A DNA stretch of 64,000 bases from Nocardiopsis xinjiangensis YIM 90004 (lineage in GTDB: Bacteria; Actinomycetota; Actinomycetes; Streptosporangiales; Streptosporangiaceae). The position numbers and the translations under genes are program-made. The first letter of the stretch is position 1; each line of letters opens with the position of its first letter. Below the pieces are notes generated by a model. It did not search any database, was not told the origin of the DNA, and saw only the letters and a program-made list of their open reading frames with translations. The stretch spans positions 92,908-156,907 of the forward strand of contig NZ_ANBE01000033.1 in the NCBI RefSeq assembly GCF_000341145.1. The letters run 5' to 3'. Positions 50,162 through 58,662 of this stretch are shown piece after piece.

Positions 50162-50374
50162 ATGAAGCGCATCATCACCGCGTCCGGATTCGTTCTCGCC
50201 ACCGGCCTGGCTCTGGGCGCCATGGCCGGACCCGCGTCGGCCGACAACAACGCCGACGTCCAGAACATCACGGTCCCGATCTGCGCCGACGTCCTCAGCT
50301 TCTCGGGCTTCAGCGTCGAGGGCTGCAACGTCGTCGACTCCACCGACATCGACGGCATCAGCGTCGAGGACTAG
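50162..50374 (+). CDS. small secreted two-cysteine protein, copy B
   Basis: 70 residues. AAGGACCACACC precedes the ATG. Signal peptide MKRIITASGFVLATGLALGA with ASA-DNN cleavage; mature part DNNADVQNITVPIC, then GCNVVDSTDIDGISVED. It is about three-quarters identical to copy A over the mature region, with an identical end. It is probably co-transcribed with copy A. Function unknown; surface or spore-coat structural roles are plausible. Confidence 0.85.
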   Translation: MKRIITASGFVLATGLALGAMAGPASADNNADVQNITVPICADVLSFSGFSVEGCNVVDSTDIDGISVED

Positions 50375-50653
50375 GAGTCTCGTCCTGCTGTGAGCAGGAT
50401 CTGTGCGGGAGCGACACGGGGCGCGGTCCGGGGCCGCGTCCCGTTCTCCGTGTCCGGGCCCTTCCCCTCCCTTCCTCCTGCCCCCTGCGAGGACCCGCGC
50501 GCCTGCCTCGTGACGACCGCGTCCCGGCCGGCAGTCCACCGGGCCCGCTGAAACCGGCTCCGAGCGGCCTGCCGGAGCCCCGTCCGGGCGGACCGCTCCC
50601 CCACGGCAGAGGAGGAGGGGCCGCGGCTCGAGCGTCCGGTTCGAAGGCCGGGC

Positions 50654-51895
50654 TCAGTCCCCCGAGTTGCTGTAGGTGCGTGCGCCCGGAGCGAGCGCGG
50701 CCAGCGCGGGCGCGGTGAAGCACAGTACGGCGCACACGGCCAGGACCGGTTCGGGCCCGAGGGCGTCGGCGGCCGGGGCGATGAGGGCGAGCCCCACGGG
50801 TGCGAGCCCGTAGGAGAACAGGAAGTCCAGAGAGGACACCCGCGCGAGCCGGTCCGGGGCGATCTCGCGCTGCGCGGCGGTGAACCAGGGAACGTTGAAC
50901 AGCTCCACCCCCACTCCGGCGAGAACATAGGCGGCCACGACGACGGCCGGGTCGATGGGAAAGAGCAGGCTCAGCGGCGCGAACCCGTACAGGGACAGCC
51001 CGGCCAGGGACATCCATCCCCTGGACCGGGGCCGCCACCGTGCGACGACGACCGCGCCGGCCAGGGCTCCGGCGGTGTACGCGGTGAGGGCCCCGGCGAG
51101 GACGGCCTCGGTGCCGAAGGTGTCGCGACTGACCACCGGCAGCAGCACCCCCGTGGCCGAGTAGCCCGTGGCGATGACGGTGGTCAGGGCGCCGAGACCG
51201 GCCATGAACCAGGCGTGGCGGCGGGCCTCGCGCAGCCCGTCGGTGAAATCGGTGCCCAGGGAGGGCCGTTCGGCGGCCGGCCCCGGGGGCGGGGCCGCGG
51301 TCGACCACGGGGGCAGTAGCGCTGCCACGGCCCAGAGGGCAGCTGTCATCAGCAGCAGCGCGCCGACACCCAGGAACGACGCGGCCACGGCGGTCAGGGC
51401 CGGCGCGAAGAGGGTGGCCCCTCGGACGGAGAAGGTGATGGCAGCGTTGGCCTGCTGGCGCCGGGGCTCGTCCACGATCTCGGCGGTCAGGGCCTGGAAC
51501 GCGGGCCTGCACGCGCCCTGGCCGGCCCCGACGACAGTCGCCGCCAGGGCGGCCAGGAGCATCGAGGTGTCCAGACCGAGTGCGACGACGGGGGTGGCCG
51601 ATCCTGCGGCGAGGCCGGACCACAGTACGACGGAGCGGCGTGAGAACCGGTCGGCGAGCAGCCCTCCGAGTGGCACCGCGACCAGGAAACCGCCGGTCCG
51701 TGCGGCCAGGAGCGCGCCGAGGGCGACGGCCGTCAGAGTGCCGTCGAGCACCGCCAGACCGAGGATGAACGGCATGGCCCAGGTCGCCAGACCGGACGCG
51801 GTGGTCGCCGTCCAGAGCCGGAGGAAGGCCGGATCCAGCAGCACGCTCGTCCCGGGCGCGGTGGCGATCGGGCCTCGGCCCGTCGATGGTGGCAC
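50654..51895 (-). CDS. MFS-family efflux transporter, probable chelator exporter
   Basis: 413 residues, 12 predicted membrane helices. The start is GTG 51895, with AAAGGGA five bases upstream; longer frames would run through the operator at 51933-51955. The A-motif between helices 2 and 3 reads GGLLADRFSRRSVVLWSG, and GAGQGACRPAFQALTAEIV is the enterobactin/siderophore-exporter type of the MFS_3 group. It is divergent from the four-gene biosynthetic operon and carries its own Fur/Zur-type box, so it most likely exports that operon's product. Drug efflux is the alternative. Confidence 0.87.
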   Translation of the reverse strand: MPPSTGRGPIATAPGTSVLLDPAFLRLWTATTASGLATWAMPFILGLAVLDGTLTAVALGALLAARTGGFLVAVPLGGLLADRFSRRSVVLWSGLAAGSATPVVALGLDTSMLLAALAATVVGAGQGACRPAFQALTAEIVDEPRRQQANAAITFSVRGATLFAPALTAVAASFLGVGALLLMTAALWAVAALLPPWSTAAPPPGPAAERPSLGTDFTDGLREARRHAWFMAGLGALTTVIATGYSATGVLLPVVSRDTFGTEAVLAGALTAYTAGALAGAVVVARWRPRSRGWMSLAGLSLYGFAPLSLLFPIDPAVVVAAYVLAGVGVELFNVPWFTAAQREIAPDRLARVSSLDFLFSYGLAPVGLALIAPAADALGPEPVLAVCAVLCFTAPALAALAPGARTYSNSGD

Positions 51896-51932
51896 GGTCG
51901 TCCCTTTCTCTGGTCGTCTCTCAATACCTGCA

Positions 51933-51955
51933 ATGAAAACAGTTATCGTTTTCAT
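51933..51955 (-). promoter_or_regulatory. Fur/Zur-type operator A (MFS gene)
   Basis: ATGAAAAC and GTTTTCAT are perfect 8-base inverted arms separated by seven bases. It is AT-rich in a GC-rich setting and lies 38 bases upstream of the MFS start. It aligns with operators B and C (see findings). The pattern resembles actinobacterial Zur boxes; Fur is the alternative. Confidence 0.7.
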
Positions 51956-52061
51956 GGGCAAACCCGGGCGGCCCGACCGCCGGCCGAACGAGTCCGCGCG
52001 ACCCGAGTCCGCATCCACTCCGATGAATGTGTCCTGAACCACACCGCTTGGCCATGGTTTG

Positions 52062-52082
52062 CGATAATGGTTTTCATTATCG
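52062..52082 (+). promoter_or_regulatory. Fur/Zur-type operator B (biosynthetic operon)
   Basis: CGATAATG and CATTATCG are perfect 8-base arms around GTTTT, a 21-base two-fold symmetric site. It lies 91 bases upstream of the first biosynthetic gene. Its reverse complement matches operator C at 17 of 21 positions by hand alignment. Confidence 0.75.
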
Positions 52083-52172
52083 TCTTGGGCGGGTTCCCAC
52101 GGCCCCCGGCTCCGTGCCCCTCCCGGCCCTACTCCCTACGCCCTACGCCCTCCACCAGGAAAGGACACCCCC

Positions 52173-52895
52173 GTGAGCGACCCCACCGGGATCCGCCTCC
52201 CCGATCCCCTGTCGGCCGAACAGGTCATCGCCCTGAACCAGCCCAAGAAGGATCTGCACACCACCCGCACCTACACCTGGAACGACTGGGAGTTCGAGGT
52301 CCCGCCCGGCGTGTTCATGCCCGGGGCCACCAGCCGGATGATCCATGAGCGGGTCCTCAGCGGCGACATCGACGTGCACAACCGTCGCTACGCCGCCATG
52401 GGCGTCGGTCTCGGGGTGGAAGCCGTCGCCGCCGGTGTGCGCGGCGCCCACACGATCCACGCCGCCGACGTCCACCCCGAGAGCGTCGAGGCCACCGAAC
52501 GCAACTACCGCAGGCTGGTCGGGGAGCGTCCCCAGCAGGGGTTGGTCCCGCTCGTCTCCGACCTCTTCGAGGCCTTCCCCGACGGCACACAGCTCGATGT
52601 GGTCACGTTCAACCCGCCCGCCGTCAGCCAACCCGTGAGCCAGGACCCCGACATCGTCCGCAACACCTGCGTGGGCGCCTCGATCGTCACCGAGTTCTTC
52701 GCACAGTTGCGTCGGCGTCGCCTCCTGGCACCCGGCGGACAGGTCCACGTGGTCGCCTCCAACACGGCCGACCTGCCGCAGATCGTCGACCACGCGGAGG
52801 AGAACGGGCTGATCACCGAGATCCACCACAGCCACGACTGGGGTGACGGGGTCCAGACCCTCCTGTTCCGGTTCCGTGAACGAGGTGCAGTATGA
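52173..52895 (+). CDS. SAM-dependent methyltransferase (HemK/PrmC-like fold)
   Basis: 240 residues from GTG 52173, with AGGAAAGGA upstream. SAM-binding motif I is MGVGLGVEAVAAGV, followed by the acidic HAADVHPESVE and, at motif IV, FNPPAVS, a variant of the NPPY/F motif of N- or carboxyl-methyltransferases. The N-terminal DWEFEVPPGVFMPG block resembles the PrmC group. It opens the operon; its stop overlaps the next start (ATGA). It may modify the chelator or an intermediate; the substrate is unknown. Confidence 0.85.
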   Translation: MSDPTGIRLPDPLSAEQVIALNQPKKDLHTTRTYTWNDWEFEVPPGVFMPGATSRMIHERVLSGDIDVHNRRYAAMGVGLGVEAVAAGVRGAHTIHAADVHPESVEATERNYRRLVGERPQQGLVPLVSDLFEAFPDGTQLDVVTFNPPAVSQPVSQDPDIVRNTCVGASIVTEFFAQLRRRRLLAPGGQVHVVASNTADLPQIVDHAEENGLITEIHHSHDWGDGVQTLLFRFRERGAV

Positions 52896-53689
52896 GCGAC
52901 CTGCAGACCCTCTTCGACCGCGCCCGTACCGAGGCCGGGGACACCGTCGCCACCAGTGTCTTCTGGCTCCAACACGGCACCCGGCTCGCCGGCGGTACCA
53001 GTACCTCCCTCACCCGCTACGTCGCTGTCCGGGTCGGCACGGCCTTCGGCGCGTGCGCCTTCGAGGACGGGCAGATCGACCCCGATGTCTGCCGGAGCTC
53101 CTCCGGGACACGCGTCGCGGATCTGCTCGACGAGGGCCCCCTGCCTCTGCGGGTGGCCGCGCTCGACGCCCACCTGGCTTCCGTGGCCCCACACGACCGC
53201 GATCCGCGGGCCGAACCCGTCGAACTGCCCGCCGGGTCCCCGGAGGTGCGCGCCGGCGCCCGCGACGCGGCGGTGGCCGACCTGCTCGAGGTGGACGAGG
53301 GCGAGACCGTGGCCCTCATCGGTACCGTCGACCCCCTCGTCGCCGCGATCCGGGAACGGGGCGGGTTCTGCCTCCCGTGCGACCACAACGTGACCACCAC
53401 ACGGTGGGGCGACCCGGTCGCCGACGACGCCGCCCAAGTACTCGAGACCGCCGACACCGTCGTGGCAACCGGCATGACTCTGGGCAACGGCACCTTCGAA
53501 GGCATCCGGACGCGTTGCACCGAACGGGGTGTGCCGCTCTACGTCTACGCCCAGAGCGGCGCCGCCGTCGCCCGCGAACTCCTCGGTTCCGGGGTCACCG
53601 GGCTCTCGGCCGAACCGTTCCCGTTCTCCCAGTTCAGCGCCGAACCCACACGCCTGTTCCGTTATCGGGACCGGGTGGCGCGGACATGA
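52892..53689 (+). CDS. DUF4213/DUF364 (putative heavy-metal chelation domain) protein
   Basis: 265 residues. The N-terminal half (ATSVFWLQHGTRLAGGTSTSL) fits DUF4213. The C-terminal half fits DUF364, annotated in Pfam as a putative heavy-metal chelation domain: VALIGTVDPLVAAIRER, FCLPCDHN, then LETADTVVATGMTLGNGTFEG. Biochemistry of the family is little known. The FCLPCDHN Cys-Pro-Cys pair could bind metal. It overlaps its neighbours at both ends (ATGA each), so it is an integral operon member. Confidence 0.8.
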   Translation: MSDLQTLFDRARTEAGDTVATSVFWLQHGTRLAGGTSTSLTRYVAVRVGTAFGACAFEDGQIDPDVCRSSSGTRVADLLDEGPLPLRVAALDAHLASVAPHDRDPRAEPVELPAGSPEVRAGARDAAVADLLEVDEGETVALIGTVDPLVAAIRERGGFCLPCDHNVTTTRWGDPVADDAAQVLETADTVVATGMTLGNGTFEGIRTRCTERGVPLYVYAQSGAAVARELLGSGVTGLSAEPFPFSQFSAEPTRLFRYRDRVART

Positions 53690-54645
53690 GGGCCGGGCAC
53701 GGGCGCGCCGGCTGTCACCACGGCGAACTCCTGCAGGGGGTCTTCCTCGACGGCGACGGAGAACCCTGCCGGGGCCTGGTCACTCTGCCGCTGCCCGGGC
53801 CCACGACCCGGGCGCGGTTCCTCCCGGTACCAGGTCTGTCGGCCGACCGTGTCCTGCCTGCGGGGCGGGCACGGCCCAAGGCGCTCCGGGCCGCACGACA
53901 CACACTCTCCGAATGCGCGCGGACCGCGGACCGACCCGTCTCGGGCGGACTTCTGTGGCTGTGCTCGAACGTCCCGGTCGGACTCGGGCTGGGATCCTCC
54001 ACCAGCGACGTGGTCGCGGCCGTCCACGCCGTCGCCTCGGCTCACGGAACACCCCTGGACCCGGCCCGTGTCGCACGTCTGGCCGTGCGTGCCGAGCGTG
54101 CGTGCGACCCGCTCATGCTCGACGGGCCGCCGGTGCTCTTCGCCCAGCGCCGGGGCGAGGTCCTGGAGGAGCTCGCCCCGCTCCCACCCATGACCGTCCT
54201 GGGGTGTCTGACCGGGTACGGCGCCCCGGTCGACACCCTCGCCCTGAACGGTCCCGCACCGGGCGCGGACGACATCGCCGGATACGAGGAACTACGGGTC
54301 CGTCTGCGCCGTGCCCTGGCGGAGCGCGACACCGCCGCCCTCGGCGCGGTCGCCACCGAGAGTGCCCGACGCAACCAGTACCTGCTCCCCTGCCCCGAGC
54401 TCGGCCCCCTCGAGGAGGCGGCCACGGCTTGCGGAGCCCTGGGCGTGCAGGTCTCGCACAGCGGCAACGTCGCCGGTGTGCTCTTCGATCGGGGTCAGGA
54501 CGAGCTGACCGACCGCCTCGCCGAGTGCCGCGAACGCCTGCGCCGCAGCGGCCCGGCCTCTGTACGGACCTTCCGGACCCCTGCCCCGTCACAAGGAGAG
54601 TCATGGACACCCACGTATCCGCCGCGATCGGCCGGCCCGACCTGA
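53686..54645 (+). CDS. GHMP-family kinase related to L-threonine kinase PduX
   Basis: 319 residues. The N-terminal CHHGELLQGVFLDG carries the GELLQG block shared with PduX-type L-threonine kinases; the ATP loop is VPVGLGLGSSTSDVV (GHMP motif 2), and motif 3 near the C-terminus is GVQVSHSGNVAGVLF. It probably phosphorylates a hydroxyl amino acid (Thr, Ser or homoserine). The start ATG 53686 overlaps the previous stop; its last 43 bases overlap the next gene, implying tight coupling with the PLP enzyme. Confidence 0.85.
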   Translation: MRAGHGRAGCHHGELLQGVFLDGDGEPCRGLVTLPLPGPTTRARFLPVPGLSADRVLPAGRARPKALRAARHTLSECARTADRPVSGGLLWLCSNVPVGLGLGSSTSDVVAAVHAVASAHGTPLDPARVARLAVRAERACDPLMLDGPPVLFAQRRGEVLEELAPLPPMTVLGCLTGYGAPVDTLALNGPAPGADDIAGYEELRVRLRRALAERDTAALGAVATESARRNQYLLPCPELGPLEEAATACGALGVQVSHSGNVAGVLFDRGQDELTDRLAECRERLRRSGPASVRTFRTPAPSQGESWTPTYPPRSAGPT

Positions 54646-55652
54646 TCGACCTCGGCGAGGGCCTGATCTGTCTGCGTTTCGAGACGATGAAGGTGGTCTC
54701 GGCACTTGCTGCGGTCCGAACCCTGGTGGAGGAGGGGACCGTGCGCCCCGGGGACACACTGATGGACAGCTCCAGCGGGATCTACGCCTACGCGCTCGCA
54801 CTGGCCTGCCATCGGTACGGGCTGGGATGCCACATCGTGGGTTCCACCACGGTCGACCGCACCCTGCAGCTCCAGTTGGAGGTCCTCGGGGCCTCCCTGG
54901 ACCTCATGGAACCCGGTGAGGACCTGAAGCTCGATCAGGACCGCCGGGTGCGCCGCGTGCACGAGCTGTTGGAAGCAGAGCCCCGGTACCACTGGATGCG
55001 TCAGTACCACGATCCCGTGCACTACGAGGGCTACCGGGAGATCGCCGACCTGGTCCACAGGAGTGTGGGCGAGTGCCCGCTGACGGTGGTCGGCGGGGTC
55101 GGTTCGGGCTCCTCCACAGGTGCGCTGGCGACCTACCTGCGCCGTGAACGCCCCGACACCCGACTGGTGGGGGTGCAGCCGTTCGGGAGCCTGACCTTCG
55201 GTTCGGAGGAGGTCTCCGACCCCGACATCATCATCGCGGGCATCGGGAGTGCGATCCCCCTGGCCAACGTCGACCACTCCCTCTACGACACCGTGCACTG
55301 GACCGGGTTCGGGGCAGCGCTGTCGGGGAGCGTGGACGTACTGCGCCGACACGCGCTCTTCGCGGGGCTGTCCACGGGAGCGGCCTACCTCGCGGCGCGC
55401 TGGGAGCGGGAGGTGGAACCGCGCGGGACGGTGCTCTTCGTGGCGCCCGACACCGGCCACCGCTACACCGAGTCGGTCTTCGCCCGGCACGGCGAGGCCC
55501 GTCCGTTGTCGGAGATGAAGCCGGTCCAGGTGAACGGACCGGAAGAGCTGGCGCTCCCCTGGTCCCGCATGGAGTGGGACCGTGCAGGTGCTCCGCCACG
55601 TACGCACGCCGGGGTCGGGCGGGGGCACGGTGCCGGGGGTGAGGACGGCTGA
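54603..55652 (+). CDS. fold-type II PLP enzyme, cysteine synthase/SbnA-like
   Basis: 349 residues, ATG 54603 with AAGGAG upstream. The PLP lysine is probably in RFETMKVVSALAAV; the substrate loop is MDSSSGIYAYALA (SSGN-type), and the phosphate-binding Gly-rich loop is GGVGSGSSTGAL. The family does beta-replacement on O-acetyl- or O-phospho-serine-type substrates; the neighbouring kinase suggests a phospho-amino-acid donor. SbnA makes 2,3-diaminopropionate for staphyloferrin B by such chemistry. The product here is unknown. The last 30 residues are Gly/Arg-rich and nonconserved. Confidence 0.83.
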   Translation: MDTHVSAAIGRPDLIDLGEGLICLRFETMKVVSALAAVRTLVEEGTVRPGDTLMDSSSGIYAYALALACHRYGLGCHIVGSTTVDRTLQLQLEVLGASLDLMEPGEDLKLDQDRRVRRVHELLEAEPRYHWMRQYHDPVHYEGYREIADLVHRSVGECPLTVVGGVGSGSSTGALATYLRRERPDTRLVGVQPFGSLTFGSEEVSDPDIIIAGIGSAIPLANVDHSLYDTVHWTGFGAALSGSVDVLRRHALFAGLSTGAAYLAARWEREVEPRGTVLFVAPDTGHRYTESVFARHGEARPLSEMKPVQVNGPEELALPWSRMEWDRAGAPPRTHAGVGRGHGAGGEDG

Positions 55653-55659
55653 GAACGGT

Positions 55660-55693
55660 GCGCCCCGGTCGGAACCCGCTCCGGCCGGGGCGC
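55660..55693 (+). terminator. terminator after the PLP enzyme gene
   Basis: GCGCCCCGGTCGGA and TCCGGCCGGGGCGC form a 14-base-pair stem (one G-T) with a six-base loop, eight bases after the stop codon. Confidence 0.8.
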
Positions 55694-55704
55694 GTGCTCT
55701 GTAC

Positions 55705-55734
55705 CGGGGCGGTCCGCGGGCGCGGACCGCCCCG
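55705..55734. terminator. bidirectional terminator between convergent units
   Basis: CGGGGCGGTCCGCG and CGCGGACCGCCCCG pair perfectly around GG. It is 18 bases from the stop of the minus-strand binding-protein gene and serves at least that gene. Confidence 0.8.
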
Positions 55735-55751
55735 CCACGGCCATCCGGGGA

Positions 55752-56750
55752 TCAGTCCTCCCCGTGCTCGCGCAGGTATTCGGCGAAGGACTCCAGGCCG
55801 TCGATGTTGCGGGGGCTGGAGATCCCTTCGTTGTAGTCGAGGACGAAGAAGTTCTCCTCCTGCACCGCAGGCAGGTCGGCCGTGGCCGGGGAGGAGGTGA
55901 GGAAGTCGATCTTGTCCTCGGCGGACTGGTCGCCGTAGTCGAGCACGATGATCACCTCGGGTTCGGACTCCACGACCGGTTCCCACCCGACCTGGGTCCA
56001 GCGGTCCTCGACGTCGCCGAAGACGTTCTCGCCGCCGGCGAAGCGGATGATGTCGGTCGGGGGCACCTGGCCTGCGGCGGTGAAGGCCTGGTCGGTCCCC
56101 GAGTCGTAGAGGAAGACCGGGACCGGGTCGCCGCCGGGGGCGTTCTCCCGGACCTCGGCCACACGTGTGCGGTACTCGTCGACGAGCTCCTCGGCGCGGT
56201 CCTCCGCCCCGAAGATCTGCCCGAGGCGTTCCAGGTCGGTGTAGAGGCCCTCGAAGGGTTCGTGCTGCTCGGGGGCCTGGGGATAGTTGTAGCAGGACTC
56301 GGCGTGCATGAAGCTCTGGATGCCCAGCTCGTCGAGGACCTCCGGCGTGATGCCCCGTTCGTCGCTGAACCCCGAGTTCCACCCGGCGACGACGAAGTCC
56401 GCCCCGGCGTCGACGACGAGTTCGCGGTTCAGCAGGTCGTCGCCGAGGTACTCCACCTGTTCGTAGTCCTCGGCCCAGGGGGATTCGGAGACCGGTGGGT
56501 TGGCCGGCGGCATGACGTAACCGTGCACGTGGTCGGTGAGACCGAGTGCGAACATCTTGTCGGCGCTACCGCCCTCGTAGACGACGGCGCGTTCCGGGAC
56601 GGTGTACTCGACCTCCTCCCCGCAGCGCTGCACGGGCACGGTCTCGGCCTGTGCGCCCCCGTTCTCGATCTGGGCGCCGCAGCCGGCCGCCAGCACCGTG
56701 AGGGAGCCCAGGATCGCGGATCCGGCGATCGGACGTCGGAGACGGTTCAT
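55752..56750 (-). CDS. FecB/FepB-type ABC substrate-binding lipoprotein
   Basis: 332 residues from ATG 56750. Signal peptide with lipobox (SLTVLAAGC), mature part after Cys about 24. It has the class III binding-protein layout: AVVYEGGSADKMFALGL, LVVDAGADFVVAGWN, a YTDLERLGQIFG helix and the PEVIIVLDYGD block. Such proteins capture metal-chelator complexes or cobalamin. An ESCYNYPQAPE segment may line the pocket. It is the last gene of the importer operon; its start overlaps the ATPase stop (ATGA). Confidence 0.9.
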   Translation of the reverse strand: MNRLRRPIAGSAILGSLTVLAAGCGAQIENGGAQAETVPVQRCGEEVEYTVPERAVVYEGGSADKMFALGLTDHVHGYVMPPANPPVSESPWAEDYEQVEYLGDDLLNRELVVDAGADFVVAGWNSGFSDERGITPEVLDELGIQSFMHAESCYNYPQAPEQHEPFEGLYTDLERLGQIFGAEDRAEELVDEYRTRVAEVRENAPGGDPVPVFLYDSGTDQAFTAAGQVPPTDIIRFAGGENVFGDVEDRWTQVGWEPVVESEPEVIIVLDYGDQSAEDKIDFLTSSPATADLPAVQEENFFVLDYNEGISSPRNIDGLESFAEYLREHGED

Positions 56751-57529
56751 GTCGGTCCTTTCGAGGGGGCGAGGCTGTAGAGCAGTTGGGGGTCGCCCGT
56801 GTGCGGATGCGGCACGACGGTGGCCTCCACACCGAAGACCTCCCGGACGAGACCGGGTTCGAGGATCTCGCCCGGCGTGCCGACGGTCACGAGGGAGCCT
56901 TCGTGCAGCACCCCGATGCGGTCGCACGCGGCAGCGGCGAGGTTGAGGTCGTGCAGGACGAGCAGGACGGTGACGCCGGCCTCGCGGATCAGGGACAGCA
57001 GGCCGATCTGGTGGCGGACGTCGAGGTGGTTGGTGGGTTCGTCCAGGACCAGCACGCGGGGCTCCTGGACGAGGCAGCGGGCCATGAGCACCCGTTGGCG
57101 TTCACCGCCGGACAGGGAAAGCACCCCCCGGTCGGCGAGGTGGGCCACGTCCATGCGCTCCATCGCGTTCCGGCACAGGTCGCGTTCCCGGGGGCCGAGC
57201 GCCCGGTCCCCCTTCTGGTGCGGGGTGCGGCCGAGCGCGACGATCTCCTCGACGGTGAAGTCGAGATCGGTGGTGCTCTCCTGGGTGAGGGCGGCGACGG
57301 AGCGTGCCCCCGTGCGCAGGCCGAGGGTGGACAGATCGGTCCCGTCGAGCCGTACCGTGCCGCCACTGGGGCGCAGGGCACGGTAGACGCAGCGCAGCGC
57401 GGTGGACTTGCCCGAACCGTTGGGACCCACGAGGCCGACGATGCCGCCGCTCGGCACGTCCAGGGACAGCTCGCGCACGAGGTCGCGGCCCTGGACGGTG
57501 ACGGTGAGGCGGTCCAGGCCGAGCTCCAT
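56747..57529 (-). CDS. ABC transporter ATPase, FecE/FepC type
   Basis: 260 residues. Walker A GPNGSGKST at about 35-43, Q-loop ALTQES, signature LSLSGGERQRV, Walker B LVLDEPTNHLD and switch LLVLHDLNLAAAACD. It powers uptake through the FecCD permease encoded immediately upstream; start and permease stop share one base. A single permease gene implies a homodimeric channel. Confidence 0.95.
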   Translation of the reverse strand: MELGLDRLTVTVQGRDLVRELSLDVPSGGIVGLVGPNGSGKSTALRCVYRALRPSGGTVRLDGTDLSTLGLRTGARSVAALTQESTTDLDFTVEEIVALGRTPHQKGDRALGPRERDLCRNAMERMDVAHLADRGVLSLSGGERQRVLMARCLVQEPRVLVLDEPTNHLDVRHQIGLLSLIREAGVTVLLVLHDLNLAAAACDRIGVLHEGSLVTVGTPGEILEPGLVREVFGVEATVVPHPHTGDPQLLYSLAPSKGPT

Positions 57530-58662
57530 CAGCGGCCTCCGAACAGGTAGCCCCTGCGGTGCAGGAGGAGAACGAACACGGGAACGCCGACGAGGGCGGT
57601 GATGAAACCGAGGGGGAGCTCGCGGGGGGCGACCACGGCACGGGAGGCCAGGTCGACCCAGACCATGAAGACCGCCCCCGCCAGAGGGGCGACGAGCAGG
57701 ACCCGTTGATGGGCGGCGCCGACGAGGATGCGCACGACGTGGGGAACGACGAGGCCGACGAAACCGATGGCGCCGCTGACCGCGACCATGGCACCGGTCA
57801 TCGCGGCGGTGAGGAAGAACAGGCCGCGGCGCAGGCGCGCGGTGTCGACACCGAGGGAAGCGGCGGTCTCGTCACCCATGGTGAGTACGTCGAGGGGCCG
57901 GCTCAGGGCGCGCAGCACGAGGACCCCGGTCAGCACCACGATCACGACGAGCGGGAGGGAGCCCCAGGTGGCGGCGCCGAACCCGCCCATACTCCAGAAC
58001 AGGACGGTACTGGTTGCCTCACCGCTGGGGGCGAAGTAGACGACCACGCCCATGACGGCCTGGAACGCGAAGGAGAGCGCCACCCCCGTGAGCACGAGCC
58101 TCAGGGGGGTCACACCCCCGCGCCCTGCGGAGGCAGCGTAGACCAGGAGCGTCGCGCCGAGGGCCCCGAGGAAGGCACCGGCGGAGACGGCGTACACGCC
58201 CAGGACGGAGAAGGCCCCCAGGACACCGACCATGACCGCACCGACGGAGGCTCCTGAGGAGACGCCGAGGACGAAGGGATCGGCGAGCGGGTTGCGGACC
58301 ATCGCCTGGATCGCCGTGCCGACCGCGCCGAGGCCCGCGCCGACGGTGCCGGCGAGCAGCACGCGCGGGGTGCGCAGGTTCCACACGATCTGGTGCTCCG
58401 TGGCCTCGTCGGCACCGATGGTGCCCCCGGCGACGGCGGCCCACAGGTGCCGCAGGGTGTCGGCGGGGTGGACCGTGGCCGTACCGAGCCCGATGGCCAG
58501 GACGACCGAGAGCAGGAGCAGGGGCACCAGGACGAGGACGGCGATGCGCCCGACCCACGCTCCGTGCCTGGCAGGTGCCGTGTCCGGTGCCGCGGGGTGC
58601 GGCCCGTGGGCGGGCGCGCGGGTGTCCTGCGCGCCCTCGGATGGGGCTGTGATGCGTGACAC
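57529..58662 (-). CDS. FecCD/BtuC-family ABC permease
   Basis: 377 residues from GTG 58662, with AAAGG seven bases upstream. About ten membrane helices. Family blocks: LRTPRVLLAGTVGAGLGAVG, QAMVRNPLADPFVLGVSSGA, FWSMGGFGAATW and GFVGLVVPHVVRILVG (coupling-helix region). It is the first gene of the importer operon and lies downstream of operator C. FecCD permeases carry siderophores, heme or cobalamin, and some carry zincophores. Confidence 0.93.
   Translation of the reverse strand: MSRITAPSEGAQDTRAPAHGPHPAAPDTAPARHGAWVGRIAVLVLVPLLLLSVVLAIGLGTATVHPADTLRHLWAAVAGGTIGADEATEHQIVWNLRTPRVLLAGTVGAGLGAVGTAIQAMVRNPLADPFVLGVSSGASVGAVMVGVLGAFSVLGVYAVSAGAFLGALGATLLVYAASAGRGGVTPLRLVLTGVALSFAFQAVMGVVVYFAPSGEATSTVLFWSMGGFGAATWGSLPLVVIVVLTGVLVLRALSRPLDVLTMGDETAASLGVDTARLRRGLFFLTAAMTGAMVAVSGAIGFVGLVVPHVVRILVGAAHQRVLLVAPLAGAVFMVWVDLASRAVVAPRELPLGFITALVGVPVFVLLLHRRGYLFGGR

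Noticed and set aside
49826..50358. Minus-strand frames opposite the small secreted pair
   Set aside because: They lack signal peptides and ribosome-binding sites and exist only because the two plus-strand paralogues are similar.
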